From IMG/VR virus record IMGVR_UViG_3300047557_002611, positions 1 through 47,514 of that record: a stretch of 47,514 nucleotides of DNA; one strand, 5' to 3'. This stretch comes from a virus. A program made the translations under genes and the position numbers. Positions 14,858 to 23,581 of this stretch are shown here, piece after piece. Positions within the stretch are counted from its first letter, which is position 1; every line of letters starts with the position of its first letter. Under the pieces are notes generated by a model that saw only the letters and a program-made list of their open reading frames with translations, made no database searches and was not told the DNA's origin.

Positions 14858-15822
14858 CCAACTACGAAATAGAACTGATCCAAGAACAAGGAGAGGCTGA
14901 TAAAATTCAGCCCTCCGAGTTTGAGAACTTCGTCACGATGATGAGGACCCGACAAACGCACCTGTCATTTTCCAGCATAAAGAATTTCATTCCGGTTACC
15001 GGGGGAACCCCTTACGGGTTTATGAAGTACAAGTTGAAAAAGACTGAAACCACAGATGCTATGAACTTGGGGAAACTGATTGATAAAATGCTACTCACAC
15101 CAGATACCGTGGCGGAGGATGTCGTAATTGCTCCGACTGGTGCTGCATTCAATTCGCTGGATGGAATTGGAATTTACGCCAAATGGTTAGGAGGTTTGGT
15201 TCCTGATTTTGACCCAAAAAGCATTGAGAGCCTGAAGGCACCTGCGCAAAAGAAAATAGTCGAATCAGTGTTGGAGGTTCTTGAAAGAACAAAGACTGTT
15301 GTTTCTACCAAGGACTACCAACTAGCCCAATACATAAGCAACCGAGTGCTCAAAAACGAGTATGTCCACGACATCATCAAATACCGGACGCCTGAAAGTG
15401 CCCAATCCAATGTGGAGTTCCACAAATGGGGTTGGAACTGGAGGGGGAAAACTGACCTGACTTTGGATTATGCTGGATACCGGTACAAAAACGGACTTGT
15501 GGTTGATATGAAACTGATGGTTGATGCTTCACCACGGGCCGCACAATGGACGATCAGAAGTGAATTTTACAGTGGACAGGGTGCCATTTATACCAAAGGC
15601 TCCGGTCTTGATGTGCCATTTATGAACATCTGCTACGACCGTAACGGTGGAGTGAGCATCATCGAGCATAGCGAACGAGCAATTGAAGGTGCCTGGAATG
15701 ACCTTGAAACCTACATGAAGGAGTTCAACTCAATGGTATCTATGTCTGAAATCTTACCCGGATGCTGGTTCCGTTCCCATGACTTTTGGGGGGATAGTGA
15801 CGGGATTCACCACATGCAATAA
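14854..15822 (+). CDS. RecE-like PD-(D/E)XK exonuclease (DUF3799 type)
   Basis: A 322-aa protein with the layout of the PDDEXK-like exonuclease-8/DUF3799 phage family: LSFSSIKNFIPVTGGTPYGFMKYKL near the N-terminus, the MNLGKLIDKMLLTPD helix, and the catalytic core WRGKTDLTLDYAGYRYKNGLVVDMKLMVDASP (D-x(n)-D-x-K pattern) at about 195-226. GQGAIYTKG follows. Expected role: 5'-3' resection to give substrate for Bet. It is translationally coupled to bet (ATGA). Confidence 0.85.
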   Translation: MTNYEIELIQEQGEADKIQPSEFENFVTMMRTRQTHLSFSSIKNFIPVTGGTPYGFMKYKLKKTETTDAMNLGKLIDKMLLTPDTVAEDVVIAPTGAAFNSLDGIGIYAKWLGGLVPDFDPKSIESLKAPAQKKIVESVLEVLERTKTVVSTKDYQLAQYISNRVLKNEYVHDIIKYRTPESAQSNVEFHKWGWNWRGKTDLTLDYAGYRYKNGLVVDMKLMVDASPRAAQWTIRSEFYSGQGAIYTKGSGLDVPFMNICYDRNGGVSIIEHSERAIEGAWNDLETYMKEFNSMVSMSEILPGCWFRSHDFWGDSDGIHHMQ

Positions 15823-15828
15823 AATAAC

Positions 15829-16083
15829 ATGCCAAAATTCTACTTCACCTGCGGCTCGGCCCATTGCCACGTTGTCGGCGGAAAGACTTGGGATAAAGAC
15901 AGCATTTTGGAAGTCAACTCAGTTGATTACGATACTGCGAGAAGGTTTGTTTTTGACCAATTCGGCGACAAATGGGCTTTTCAATACGAGGAATCTGACC
16001 TTGAAGATTTGCTTAAATTTTTCAAGGGAGGGATTGTGGCCACGATTACAGAAAAAGCAAATGGAACTAATCATCCAATTTGA
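15829..16083 (+). CDS. Small conserved phage protein, 84 aa
   Basis: The sequence begins PKFYFTCGSAHCHVVGG, with WDKDSILEV and ARRFVFDQFGDKWAFQYEE further on. This resembles a common small phage protein that carries the same FTCG, WDKD and KWAFQY elements. The function is unknown; Cys/His residues near the N-terminus could bind metal. It lies 6 bp after the exonuclease and overlaps the next gene by 23 bp. Confidence 0.6.
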   Translation: MPKFYFTCGSAHCHVVGGKTWDKDSILEVNSVDYDTARRFVFDQFGDKWAFQYEESDLEDLLKFFKGGIVATITEKANGTNHPI

Positions 16084-16567
16084 AAAGCCACACGGCCCGC
16101 TTCACCCTTTTTCTAAGGAAATCCTAAATGAATCCTTTGATAAGGCACGGGCAAAAGGTGGCCGATGGAACATCCGAATGACCCAGCGCCAATACACGCC
16201 GGGCAGGTACAAATACCTGTTCGATTGTGTGTACGGATTGGCTCTTCCATATGTCTCGCATAGGTTCCAGATTGTCCGTGGAGGAATAGCCCGCAGCATT
16301 GAAACCGTAGAAGAATTACACCTATGCATGAAGATGCTGTACTGCCGGGTTGAAATGGTGGACAGCGAAACGGGAGAAACATACAGCATACCAGCTACGA
16401 CGACCGAATTAGAAGACCGTGAATTTTACCAGGTCTTTGAAGAGCAGGTCATCGCTGACCTAACCGAACGTGGAGCGTATGGAGAAACAGGGTGCCCAAC
16501 CCGTGAAGAATGGGCCGAACTTAAAAAAGCAAACCAATTCATTAAACCTAAACTTGTAGAAGAATGA
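16061..16567 (+). CDS. Hypothetical recombination-region protein, 168 aa
   Basis: Start 16061 is chosen because the sequence upstream in this frame is out-of-frame translation of the preceding gene. The protein has a basic N-terminal half (GGRWNIRMTQRQYTPGRYKYLF) and an acidic C-terminal half ending with REEWAELKKANQF. Its place after the Bet/exonuclease pair recalls NinB/Orf-type recombination mediators, and the element HGPLHPFSKEIL is compatible, but I cannot confirm homology. It overlaps the next gene by 4 bp. Confidence 0.55.
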   Translation: MELIIQFEKPHGPLHPFSKEILNESFDKARAKGGRWNIRMTQRQYTPGRYKYLFDCVYGLALPYVSHRFQIVRGGIARSIETVEELHLCMKMLYCRVEMVDSETGETYSIPATTTELEDREFYQVFEEQVIADLTERGAYGETGCPTREEWAELKKANQFIKPKLVEE

Positions 16568-16989
16568 AAAGGATTTTTGTTGAATACCAGGATGATTTAA
16601 AGACTTTGATTGATCACTTGGAGGCTAATGCGGATAAGGTAGTTGAGGACTACCACTATATCCGGGAAATGACAATGGCCGAACGTGTAGAGCTCGAAGC
16701 TCGTTACATTGAACTGTCCAAAAAGGTCGACGCCCTAGCCGATGAATTCAAGGTAATCAAAGAGGAGTTTGACGGAAAAATAAACCCGCTTAAAAAACAA
16801 ATCACCCTTGACATCAAAACCTTGCGCCAAGGTAGAATCCACGAAAGCGGCACTGTTTACCTGATGGATAACCAAGAAGAACGTGTAACTGAAGTTTACA
16901 ACGAAAAAGGATACTTGGTCGAAGAACGGCCATTGAGAACCAAGCAGAAAACCATATTTTCCAACCAACGTGAAAGTGCAGAATACTAA
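16564..16989 (+). CDS. Coiled-coil hypothetical protein, 141 aa
   Basis: Residues ~35-85 form a predicted long helix or coiled coil (MAERVELEARYIELSKKVDALADEF and on). A small beta-rich C-terminus follows (GTVYLMDNQEERVTEVYNEKGYLVEERP). No family recognised. Start and stop overlap both neighbours, so it belongs to the recombination operon. Confidence 0.6.
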   Translation: MKRIFVEYQDDLKTLIDHLEANADKVVEDYHYIREMTMAERVELEARYIELSKKVDALADEFKVIKEEFDGKINPLKKQITLDIKTLRQGRIHESGTVYLMDNQEERVTEVYNEKGYLVEERPLRTKQKTIFSNQRESAEY

Positions 16990-17684
16990 TGACACCAACA
17001 ATTCAAAACATCCACCTGGAAGGCAACGAGCTGATCATCCGAACAGGATCCGCACCGGAGCCATTCAACCCAAAACCCATCTCCGTATCTGGCACTATTG
17101 AGTCATTGAAGAGTTATGTGGATAACAGGGACTTAGATGCCTATAACGTCAGAGTTGAGTATTCTCTTGAAAGTGGGTTTGTGAAGTTAGTTGATAACGA
17201 AGGGTTGTCGGATCAATACACTATACACGGTCAGCTTCAAATCTCCAAAGACTTCAAATCGATCCTTGGCACCCACAGCGACCCAACCCAATTGGGCGAC
17301 CTGTTACGCAAGAACCGCCGAATATTCACTGATCAGGCCGAAGGTGCAAAATTAGTCGCGGCTCTGAAGAATTTCAAGGCCAACGTTGAAAAGCAGCTTG
17401 ATAAAGTTGAAGATAAACGAGCTGGGCAATACAAGAATGCAGTCGAAAAGGTGGTGAGTTCAAACCTGCCTGAAACAATCACCCTGAAGATGGAAATTGT
17501 AAAGGGTCAAACTCCAGTAGAGTTTTTGACTGACATTTACGTGGACGTCCGTGACAATGGTGTATCGATCACACTGGAGTCCATAGAAGCAGAAGAATTT
17601 GCAGAAAAGATTAAGCAGGAGGTTATTTCCTACTGCATTGAAACGGTCATGAAACCAAAAGGATTTTTCTGCATTGAGGTGTAA
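16989..17684 (+). CDS. Hypothetical protein, possibly DUF2303-like
   Basis: A 231-aa protein at the end of the recombination operon. The middle (FKSILGTHSDPTQLGDLLRKNRRIF) and C-terminal part (LPETITLKMEIVKGQTPVEFLTDIYVDVRDNGVSITLES) recall phage DUF2303-type proteins found beside recombination genes. Similarity is by impression only. The start codon shares a base with the stop of the preceding gene (TAATG). Confidence 0.55.
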   Translation: MTPTIQNIHLEGNELIIRTGSAPEPFNPKPISVSGTIESLKSYVDNRDLDAYNVRVEYSLESGFVKLVDNEGLSDQYTIHGQLQISKDFKSILGTHSDPTQLGDLLRKNRRIFTDQAEGAKLVAALKNFKANVEKQLDKVEDKRAGQYKNAVEKVVSSNLPETITLKMEIVKGQTPVEFLTDIYVDVRDNGVSITLESIEAEEFAEKIKQEVISYCIETVMKPKGFFCIEV

Positions 17685-17706
17685 GCGTGTTGATGTTTGT
17701 TTGGTT

Positions 17707-17776
17707 TGTCCAGTAGCTCAATTGGTGGAGCAAGGCAATTTTGTCAGTGTTGTTGGTTCGAGTCCAACCTGGACAG
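17707..17776 (+). tRNA. tRNA-like element with defective anticodon arm
   Basis: The 70-nt element has a perfect 7-bp acceptor stem (TGTCCAG / CTGGACA), TA at positions 8-9, a 4-bp D stem GCTC/GAGC with the GG of the D-loop, and a 5-bp T stem GTTGG/CCAAC with loop TTCGAGT. The 20-nt region between them (AAGGCAATTTTGTCAGTGTT) does not form a 5-bp anticodon stem with a 7-nt loop, and the whole is about 3 nt short. It is a degenerate tRNA or tRNA mimic rather than a normal decoding tRNA; TTT or TTG could be remnant anticodons. It lies between the recombination operon and a terminator and would be co-transcribed. Confidence 0.5.
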
Positions 17777-17809
17777 CATTTTGTTTCATAAAGTTTCATT
17801 GATTTTGGT

Positions 17810-17837
17810 GGAGTGGTGAAAATCACTCCTCTTTTTG
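17810..17837 (+). terminator. Rho-independent terminator
   Basis: GGAGTG / CACTCC stem with an 8-nt loop (GTGAAAAT), followed by TCTTTTT. It ends the recombination operon and tRNA-like element. Confidence 0.7.
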
Positions 17838-17860
17838 TTTTGTTTTAAATTATTCGCTTT

Positions 17861-17891
17861 ATACATTTTTGACCAATAAAACGTATATTTG
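17861..17891 (+). promoter_or_regulatory. Short-spaced operator and promoter before terminase genes
   Basis: ATACATTT and AAACGTAT are separated by only 10 bp (17861-17886), the short form of the operator seen otherwise at 46347. TATATTTG at 17884-17891 is an exact TAnnTTTG match overlapping the right half. It begins the packaging/structural transcription unit. Confidence 0.65.
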
Positions 17892-17928
17892 TACAGAAAT
17901 CCGCGATTTTGCAAATCAACTCAAACCG

Positions 17929-18306
17929 ATGGCATACGATAAAGATGTGATTCTTGACAAGGCAATAAGCAATATCAATGAGCATAAACTGACCACCATT
18001 GAAGAGGTCGTTGCATTTCTTCCTATTTCTATGTCTACTTTTTACGAATGGGAATTGGAAAAATCGGAAGGCATAAAAGAAGCACTATATCGATCTCGGG
18101 TTTTATCAAAGAATAAGCTTAAAAAGAAGTGGGTCGATTCCGAAAATCCAACCCTCCAACTAGCATGGTTTAAACTACACGCCAATCCAGAAGAGCTGGC
18201 TGCCCTCAGCATGAACAAGGTCGAACACTCCGGTGAAGTCACCACAACGGTGATCTTCCAAGAGGTAGAAGTCAAGTCAAAACACGAAGATGACAGCGAC
18301 GATTAA
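17929..18306 (+). CDS. terS: Terminase small subunit-like protein
   Basis: A 125-aa protein immediately upstream of the large terminase. ATG 17929 is used because an upstream TTG start would lie inside the promoter. The N-terminal part carries a helix-turn-helix-like segment (TTIEEVVAFLPISMSTFYEWELEKSEGIKEAL) suited to recognising the packaging site; a basic RVLSKNKLKKKW and an acidic tail follow. Length and position fit TerS. It overlaps terL by 17 bp. Confidence 0.75.
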   Translation: MAYDKDVILDKAISNINEHKLTTIEEVVAFLPISMSTFYEWELEKSEGIKEALYRSRVLSKNKLKKKWVDSENPTLQLAWFKLHANPEELAALSMNKVEHSGEVTTTVIFQEVEVKSKHEDDSDD

Positions 18307-19630
18307 CCAAATACAATTATCCACAAAGCAGATCGAGGCTTTGCAGTACCTACGTAACCAGCACACGGTGGAGGTTCTGTTTGGTGGAGGGGCCGGGGGT
18401 GCAAAGTCCCGACTTGGAGCGTATTGGTTAATGAAAAACTGTATTGAATATCCTGGCAGTCGTTGGCTTATGGGCCGGGCTGTCAAAAAAACCCTAAAGG
18501 AAACTACCGTTAAAACCTTTTGGGAGTGTGTTTCAGAATACAAACTCAGAGGATCATTCAAGTTTCGGGAAAACTCCGACCAGATCACCCATTTGAACGG
18601 CTCTGAAATCATGCTCAAAGACCTGGACCTGTACCCGTCCGATCCTGAATTTGATGAGCTGGGGTCTTTGGAAATTACCGGAGCATTCATCGACGAGGTA
18701 AACCAGGTCACTAAAAAGGCTAAAAACATTGTCCGGTCCCGTATTCGTTACAAACTGGACCAAAACAACCTGATACCCAAAATACTAATGGCTTGCAACC
18801 CGGCCAAAAATTGGGTTTACCATGACTTTTACCTGCCCTGGAAGGAAAATAGGCTTGATTCCGATAAGAAGTTCGTCCAAGCCCTGGCAATCCACAATCC
18901 TTTCATCTCAAAGCACTACATTTCAAACCTCCGACAGCTCGACAACCATTCCCGGGAACGCCTGCTACATGGTAACTGGGAATATGACGATGACCCCGAT
19001 GCTCTTTTATCCTACGATGAGATAAAGGACATGTTCACCAACTCACATGTAACGCCACGACCAAACAAATACCTGACTGTTGACACCGCCTTGATGGGCT
19101 CCGACAGGTTCATCATTAAAGCCTGGCATGATTGGATTGTCATTGATCACAAGGTCATCTCAAAGTCCAATGGTAAAGACGTGGAGAATACTTGCCGGGA
19201 ATTCAAGAAAAAGCACAACATCCCCAATCGGCACATGATTTACGATGCCGATGGGGTAGGAGGGTTCTTGGGCGGGTACTTCCCCGGGGCCGTTGCCTTC
19301 AACGGTGGAGGTAAAACTTTCGATGATCCAGAAAACCCCAAAGGGTACGAGGATTTGAAAACCCAATGCGGGTACAAGTTCGCAGCCAACAAAAATAAAG
19401 TCTGGTTGAAGTCCATCGCGGATGATGACACGGCAAAGGAAATGCTGACGCAAGAATTGGAACAGCTTAAACGACGAGACAGTGACCAGGACGGAAAACT
19501 CAAGATGAAACGAAAGAAAGACATCAAGGCGGACATTGGCCGCTCTCCTGACTTTCTTGACAACTGTATTATGAGGGCATGGTTTGACCTGCCTAAAAAA
19601 CCGGGACTTAGAGTCCTCAATACAAACTGA
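18290..19630 (+). CDS. terL: Terminase large subunit
   Basis: A 446-aa packaging motor. The ATPase has Walker A GGGAGGAKS (32-40) and Walker B GAFIDEVNQV with D135-E136; a coupling-motif-like ILMACNPAKN is near 165-174. The RNase H-like nuclease has its acidic residues in YLTVDTA (D265), YDADG (D319) and the C-terminal SPDFLDN (about 422-428). Together with the portal it pumps phage DNA into proheads and cuts it. Length is typical for the family. Confidence 0.93.
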   Translation: MTATINQIQLSTKQIEALQYLRNQHTVEVLFGGGAGGAKSRLGAYWLMKNCIEYPGSRWLMGRAVKKTLKETTVKTFWECVSEYKLRGSFKFRENSDQITHLNGSEIMLKDLDLYPSDPEFDELGSLEITGAFIDEVNQVTKKAKNIVRSRIRYKLDQNNLIPKILMACNPAKNWVYHDFYLPWKENRLDSDKKFVQALAIHNPFISKHYISNLRQLDNHSRERLLHGNWEYDDDPDALLSYDEIKDMFTNSHVTPRPNKYLTVDTALMGSDRFIIKAWHDWIVIDHKVISKSNGKDVENTCREFKKKHNIPNRHMIYDADGVGGFLGGYFPGAVAFNGGGKTFDDPENPKGYEDLKTQCGYKFAANKNKVWLKSIADDDTAKEMLTQELEQLKRRDSDQDGKLKMKRKKDIKADIGRSPDFLDNCIMRAWFDLPKKPGLRVLNTN

Positions 19631-19631
19631 C

Positions 19632-21428
19632 ATGACACCTGAACAGGCTGTACCAATAATTGAAAAGACAATTGCCGGGGAGCGGCATGAGCACTACAAG
19701 TACACAATTGAAGTGGCTGACATGTGCTACCAAATGATGACGGGCGAGAATCAGCAAAGCGCCCTACGTAAATTCAGGAGTGAAGAAACTGAGGAGCAGA
19801 TAAAGCAACGTGAAAAACTGTTCTTATCTCCAACCAGAGGCTTTTTATCTCCCGTTAAAAACGTCTTTGAGAAAATCCGGTTCCTTGACTCTGAAGCCGT
19901 GAACCGTTGGAGCAAGCTGACCGATTTGAAAGAGCGAATGCTTGATAATGCACTCAAAAATACCTGGGAGAATCAGCGGTTGATTGACTACCTGTATGAC
20001 GTTGAATTATTTTACAATTTCTACGACCCTAACGCTTTCATCGTGTGCGAAGAGCGCCGGGAACGGGATGATGAGAACGCGGTCAAGGATGTCCAGATTT
20101 ACCCACTGGAGGTTACTTCCATTCAGGCAGTCAACTACAAAATCCAGCAGGGTAAAGTCATTTGGTTTGTGGCTGAATTCAAGGACTTTGAAGTATTAGT
20201 AAGCGATCCGAGCCAAAAAAAGGACATTTCAAAGTTCTACATGTACGCTCCTGGCACGGCCATTGCTTACATCGAGTACCACGAAACAATTCCAGATGGC
20301 ACCCAGCGACTCGCTCAAATCAAAGTCGGCTCAGATGTTCGCACATTTGCAGTTCAGCAGTTTGTAACTGGAACCGTTGAGACTCCAGTTATGCGGGTTG
20401 GTGCCTACCTTGACCCAAAGACCAAAAACGAGACGTTCATTCCTCCATATTGGGAAGCGATCCTTGATCTTGAAATGGGGATTCGCCTGAAGTCAATGCA
20501 TGACTGCAACATCGTGGAGCACTACTTCCCCCGTGAATTCCATCTGGCTCCAACCTGCGAGTATTACGATGAGGATTTGAACCTTAGATGTACCGATGGC
20601 CATATTGGTGATAAAATATGCCCAAATTGCAAAGGGACTGGAAAGAACATCCATATCTCTGAACAGGATGTGGTAATGATAGGAATGCCTGAAGAGGGAA
20701 CCGATCTACCTGACCTTTCCAAGCTGATCTACTGGCATCTTCCGCCTGAATGGCTGCCAAAGTACGCTGACGAAAGGCTGGCCATGCTTGAAAAGTCGGT
20801 GTATTGGCTTACATTCAACACCCAGCTCCTTGACAAGCCCACGGGCGACGCCACGGCCACGGGTGAGCACATTGACTACGAAAGCATCCAGCAGAAGTTG
20901 ACCCCTTACGCCAAAGTCATTTCTGACAACTGGCGCAAATACGTGCGGGTTTCTGTGCAATACCTGGAAGCCTGGACGGATGACTTTGTAGTGGAGCATT
21001 CATTCCCCAAAGACCACAAATTGCAGTCAGCCGGCGAGTTGATGAAGGATTACGGAGATGCCAAAACAAAGGGGCTTGCTTATCCAATCCTTGAAGCCAT
21101 TGAAGATCAAATCCTATCCAAAAAACGGGTAGATGATCCGATGAGGGTTGCCTTGTACCGCGCATTCAGAAACCACCTACCATTCAAAGACAAATCAGAG
21201 TCGACCGCTGCCCGGATCGTTTCAGAGCGTGACAAGTCCGACTTTGACCGATTACTTTGGGAGAACTCCGACAAGGTTTACCGCCTGATCATTGAAAAGC
21301 ATGGGGGCAATTTCACGGCTGCCAAAATGGAAGGCCAGCGGGAAATGATTCAGGCTATACTGACCGAGATTGAAGGGAAGATCAAGTATTTGGAGGTTCA
21401 GGAACCAACACAACCAAACTTCGCATAG
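19632..21428 (+). CDS. Portal protein
   Basis: A 598-aa protein directly after terL, the expected portal position and size. Seen: a long mixed alpha/beta N-terminal half, a zinc-knuckle-like insertion (cysteines in CEYY, LRC, CPNCKGTGK at about 310-340), a DKPTGDATATGEHIDYESIQQKL stretch and a helical C-terminus. The GDATATGEH region resembles the stem/clip area of Bacteroidota phage portals. It would form the dodecameric DNA channel at one capsid vertex. Start 19632 is 1 base after the terL stop; the Cys-rich insertion is uncommon. Confidence 0.75.
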   Translation: MTPEQAVPIIEKTIAGERHEHYKYTIEVADMCYQMMTGENQQSALRKFRSEETEEQIKQREKLFLSPTRGFLSPVKNVFEKIRFLDSEAVNRWSKLTDLKERMLDNALKNTWENQRLIDYLYDVELFYNFYDPNAFIVCEERRERDDENAVKDVQIYPLEVTSIQAVNYKIQQGKVIWFVAEFKDFEVLVSDPSQKKDISKFYMYAPGTAIAYIEYHETIPDGTQRLAQIKVGSDVRTFAVQQFVTGTVETPVMRVGAYLDPKTKNETFIPPYWEAILDLEMGIRLKSMHDCNIVEHYFPREFHLAPTCEYYDEDLNLRCTDGHIGDKICPNCKGTGKNIHISEQDVVMIGMPEEGTDLPDLSKLIYWHLPPEWLPKYADERLAMLEKSVYWLTFNTQLLDKPTGDATATGEHIDYESIQQKLTPYAKVISDNWRKYVRVSVQYLEAWTDDFVVEHSFPKDHKLQSAGELMKDYGDAKTKGLAYPILEAIEDQILSKKRVDDPMRVALYRAFRNHLPFKDKSESTAARIVSERDKSDFDRLLWENSDKVYRLIIEKHGGNFTAAKMEGQREMIQAILTEIEGKIKYLEVQEPTQPNFA

Positions 21429-21429
21429 T

Positions 21430-21972
21430 ATGGAAAGCATAAGTGTTGTTAAGCAAAAGATTGCTAAGTTTCGGGAATACCTTGATTACTTTGAACGTCA
21501 TTACGACAATGTTCAAAGGGCCTGGGCTTTGATCAATGAAAAGTGCCAAAATAATCAATTTAGATTCATTTATGATGATTTTGTTTGGCACAGTATTGAC
21601 ACTGCGATAAAGGGCCATGATGAAAGCAAACTATCGCCGCGCGAGTTTACTCAGTACAGACAATATTTTTTTTCTATTGACGGGGAAGAAAAAAACGAAA
21701 ATGCGTTTAATGCTGCTTGGAATCACCACTTAGAAAATAACGAGCATCACTGGGAGACATGGGTTAAAATGGCTGCAAGCCCATATGCTGATGTGTTTGT
21801 CGTACAGATGGTTTGTGATTGGGTTGCAATGGGCTTTGAATTTGGTGATACTGCACAAGAGTACTACGAAAAGAACAAGCATAAAATTCAAATACCGGAT
21901 TGGGCCGAAAAACTGATCTATCAGATTTTTGAATGCATTTATCCACTTGAAGGCAAATGGAAGATACAATAA
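21430..21972 (+). CDS. DUF5662-like protein
   Basis: A 180-aa protein resembling DUF5662: VWHSIDTAIKGHDESKLSPREFTQY, then FNAAWNHHLENNEHHWETW and VVQMVCDWVAMGFEF. The spaced His/Asp residues (HD near 61, HH near 102, HH near 109, D near 131) suggest a helical metal-dependent, HD-like phosphohydrolase fold. It is not a virion gene by family, yet it is inserted between portal and MuF and so looks like cargo. Its last 16 bp overlap the next gene. Confidence 0.65.
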   Translation: MESISVVKQKIAKFREYLDYFERHYDNVQRAWALINEKCQNNQFRFIYDDFVWHSIDTAIKGHDESKLSPREFTQYRQYFFSIDGEEKNENAFNAAWNHHLENNEHHWETWVKMAASPYADVFVVQMVCDWVAMGFEFGDTAQEYYEKNKHKIQIPDWAEKLIYQIFECIYPLEGKWKIQ

Positions 21973-22382
21973 AAGCAAGGATTTTATCCGCTTCAAAACA
22001 AACCATTTTTCACTTAGAGGAAGAGGGAATAAATGGAAACTGTTTCCCGGCCTGCATTGCCGCGATAACTGGAAAGTCAATCAATGAAATTCCAGATTTT
22101 CAAAACATGGCTCCAGATAAATGGGGGTTGGCTTTTATTGATTACATCCATTCAATTGGCTGGATTTTTCACGGATGCCCAAATTTTGATGAATTAAACG
22201 AAAGCGATTGGATTGAATTTCCTTTTTTGATTGTGGGTGGAGCAAGCACAAGAGGCATATCAAGAGGTCATGCTGTAATTTATCATAAAGGAAAGCCATT
22301 TTGGGACCCACACCCAAGCGGGGATTTTGTAACCAAAGAAGAAGAGGTTTATCTTTTATCCCCTTCAAAAGATGTGCAATAA
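21957..22382 (+). CDS. Papain-like cysteine peptidase-like protein
   Basis: 141 aa with a Cys-His-Asp arrangement: GNCFPACIAAITG (Cys near residue 29), RGHAVIYHKGKPFWDPHPSG (His near 105; Asp near 117). This is the order and context of C39/papain-fold peptidases and related transglutaminase-like domains. There is no signal peptide. It could process a capsid protein (no other prohead protease is seen here) or act on host proteins. Catalytic assignment is from motif reading only. Confidence 0.55.
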   Translation: MEDTIKARILSASKQTIFHLEEEGINGNCFPACIAAITGKSINEIPDFQNMAPDKWGLAFIDYIHSIGWIFHGCPNFDELNESDWIEFPFLIVGGASTRGISRGHAVIYHKGKPFWDPHPSGDFVTKEEEVYLLSPSKDVQ

Positions 22383-23255
22383 ATGGAACCTAAAGACCTC
22401 AAACGCAAAATCGAACGCCGCGTCAAAGTATCCTCCGACGCTGCCAAAGAAACCAGCATCTTGGTACGAGCTTTGCAGGCAGTAGCCTTTGCAAAAGCAA
22501 TTGAGTTTGCAGGTAGATTGGTAGTCGGAGACAATGGTAAATGGAAAGACAACATCAACAACACTAATACAGCCATTGCAGTGGGTTCGTTTTTCAACCG
22601 CTGGCTTTCGGTTCAGTTCTCCGACCTCATCCGCATCATTGTTGGTAAAATCAAGGATGTTGTTGGGGCCGGGGGTGAGTTTTACAGTGATACTGCCGGG
22701 GCTCCTGAAAGCATTGAAGACAAAGCAAAGAACCTGATCTTGCGCCGCCTTGGGTTCGACATCAACAAAGATGAGTTAATTGTTGGGGGTTGGTTGGATG
22801 GGTTGGTCAAAGATCATGGATTGGGCCGGGAATTAGGCCGACAGTTGGGGGATGCCATTGGCCAGGGCATGACACCTGAAGAATTCACCAAGAAGTTCAG
22901 AAAGGTTTTTGTAAATCCAAACGGGATTGGGTACCTGGATCGGTATTTCTCAACCTTCACCCATGACTTTTACATGCAGATTGACCGGGCCACTGCCAAC
23001 TTGTACCGCCAGGAACTTGGATTCACCAACGCGATATGGTCAGGAACCGTAATAGCTGAAAGTCGCCCACTGTGCGAGAAGAACACCAATAAAGTTTTTT
23101 CTGAAAAGGAACTGCTTGACATGCAGGAAACCGAGTTCCAAGGGAAGAAACCAAATCACAACATCTTTGTGGATTGTGGCGGGTACAATTGCAGGCATGT
23201 ATTGAGTTGGGTGAGTGACATGACCGCTGAGGCAATAAAAAGGGGTGATTTTTAA
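22383..23255 (+). CDS. MuF-like head morphogenesis protein
   Basis: A 290-aa minor head protein. The C-terminal domain has the Mu-F pattern: FTHDFYMQIDRATANLYRQELGF (about 198-220), then IAESRPLCEKNTNKVFSEKELLDM and FVDCGGYNCRHVLSWVSD (about 260-278), with conserved cysteines. MuF-type proteins sit inside the prohead next to the portal and may be co-injected. It starts directly after the stop of the cysteine-peptidase-like gene. Confidence 0.85.
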   Translation: MEPKDLKRKIERRVKVSSDAAKETSILVRALQAVAFAKAIEFAGRLVVGDNGKWKDNINNTNTAIAVGSFFNRWLSVQFSDLIRIIVGKIKDVVGAGGEFYSDTAGAPESIEDKAKNLILRRLGFDINKDELIVGGWLDGLVKDHGLGRELGRQLGDAIGQGMTPEEFTKKFRKVFVNPNGIGYLDRYFSTFTHDFYMQIDRATANLYRQELGFTNAIWSGTVIAESRPLCEKNTNKVFSEKELLDMQETEFQGKKPNHNIFVDCGGYNCRHVLSWVSDMTAEAIKRGDF

Positions 23256-23265
23256 ACGAAATAAA

Positions 23266-23541
23266 ATGGAAGTACCAAAACTAGAGTATGGGCCAAAAGC
23301 GGAGCTTGAAAGAAAGCACGAGGTCGAAGTTTATATCCATTGGAATAAAGTTCCAAATGGATTGATTACAAAAACGGATGCAGTTAAAAAGGGTTTATTT
23401 AAAGATGGATGCGTTCCGTCTGCGATAAAGCTGTCAATTGTCACTAAATCCGCCTACTATCTTTACGACTTTTCCAATCAATCTCAAATAAAAAAAGGGT
23501 CAGTTTTAACGCCGACCCTTGAAATTATTCAACCTGAGTAA
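23266..23541 (+). CDS. Hypothetical protein, 91 aa
   Basis: Not recognised. Begins MEVPKLEYGPKAELERKHEV, mixed alpha/beta, ending in a beta strand. A GTG at 23245 overlapping the previous gene is an alternative start, but ATG 23266 is preferred. A hairpin in its 3' end (23495-23520) has a T-run only on the minus strand. Confidence 0.5.
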   Translation: MEVPKLEYGPKAELERKHEVEVYIHWNKVPNGLITKTDAVKKGLFKDGCVPSAIKLSIVTKSAYYLYDFSNQSQIKKGSVLTPTLEIIQPE

Positions 23542-23581
23542 CAACCGTTCCTTGATTAAAAATGGTTATCAGGTCAAAAAT

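Noticed and set aside
15779-16060. N-terminal extension of the gene starting at 16061
   Set aside because: This stretch is the out-of-frame reading of 15829-16083; composition becomes protein-like only after Met at 16061.
17707-17776. Functional decoding tRNA
   Set aside because: The anticodon arm cannot form a 5-bp stem with a 7-nt loop and the total length is short.
19160-19707. Long minus-strand frames opposite terL
   Set aside because: They are shadows of the highly constrained terL frame, lack start contexts and have no family features.
23488-23520. Hairpin with a T-tract on the minus strand
   Set aside because: It would terminate leftward transcription, but no minus-strand gene lies nearby, and it sits inside a coding frame on the plus strand; probably incidental.
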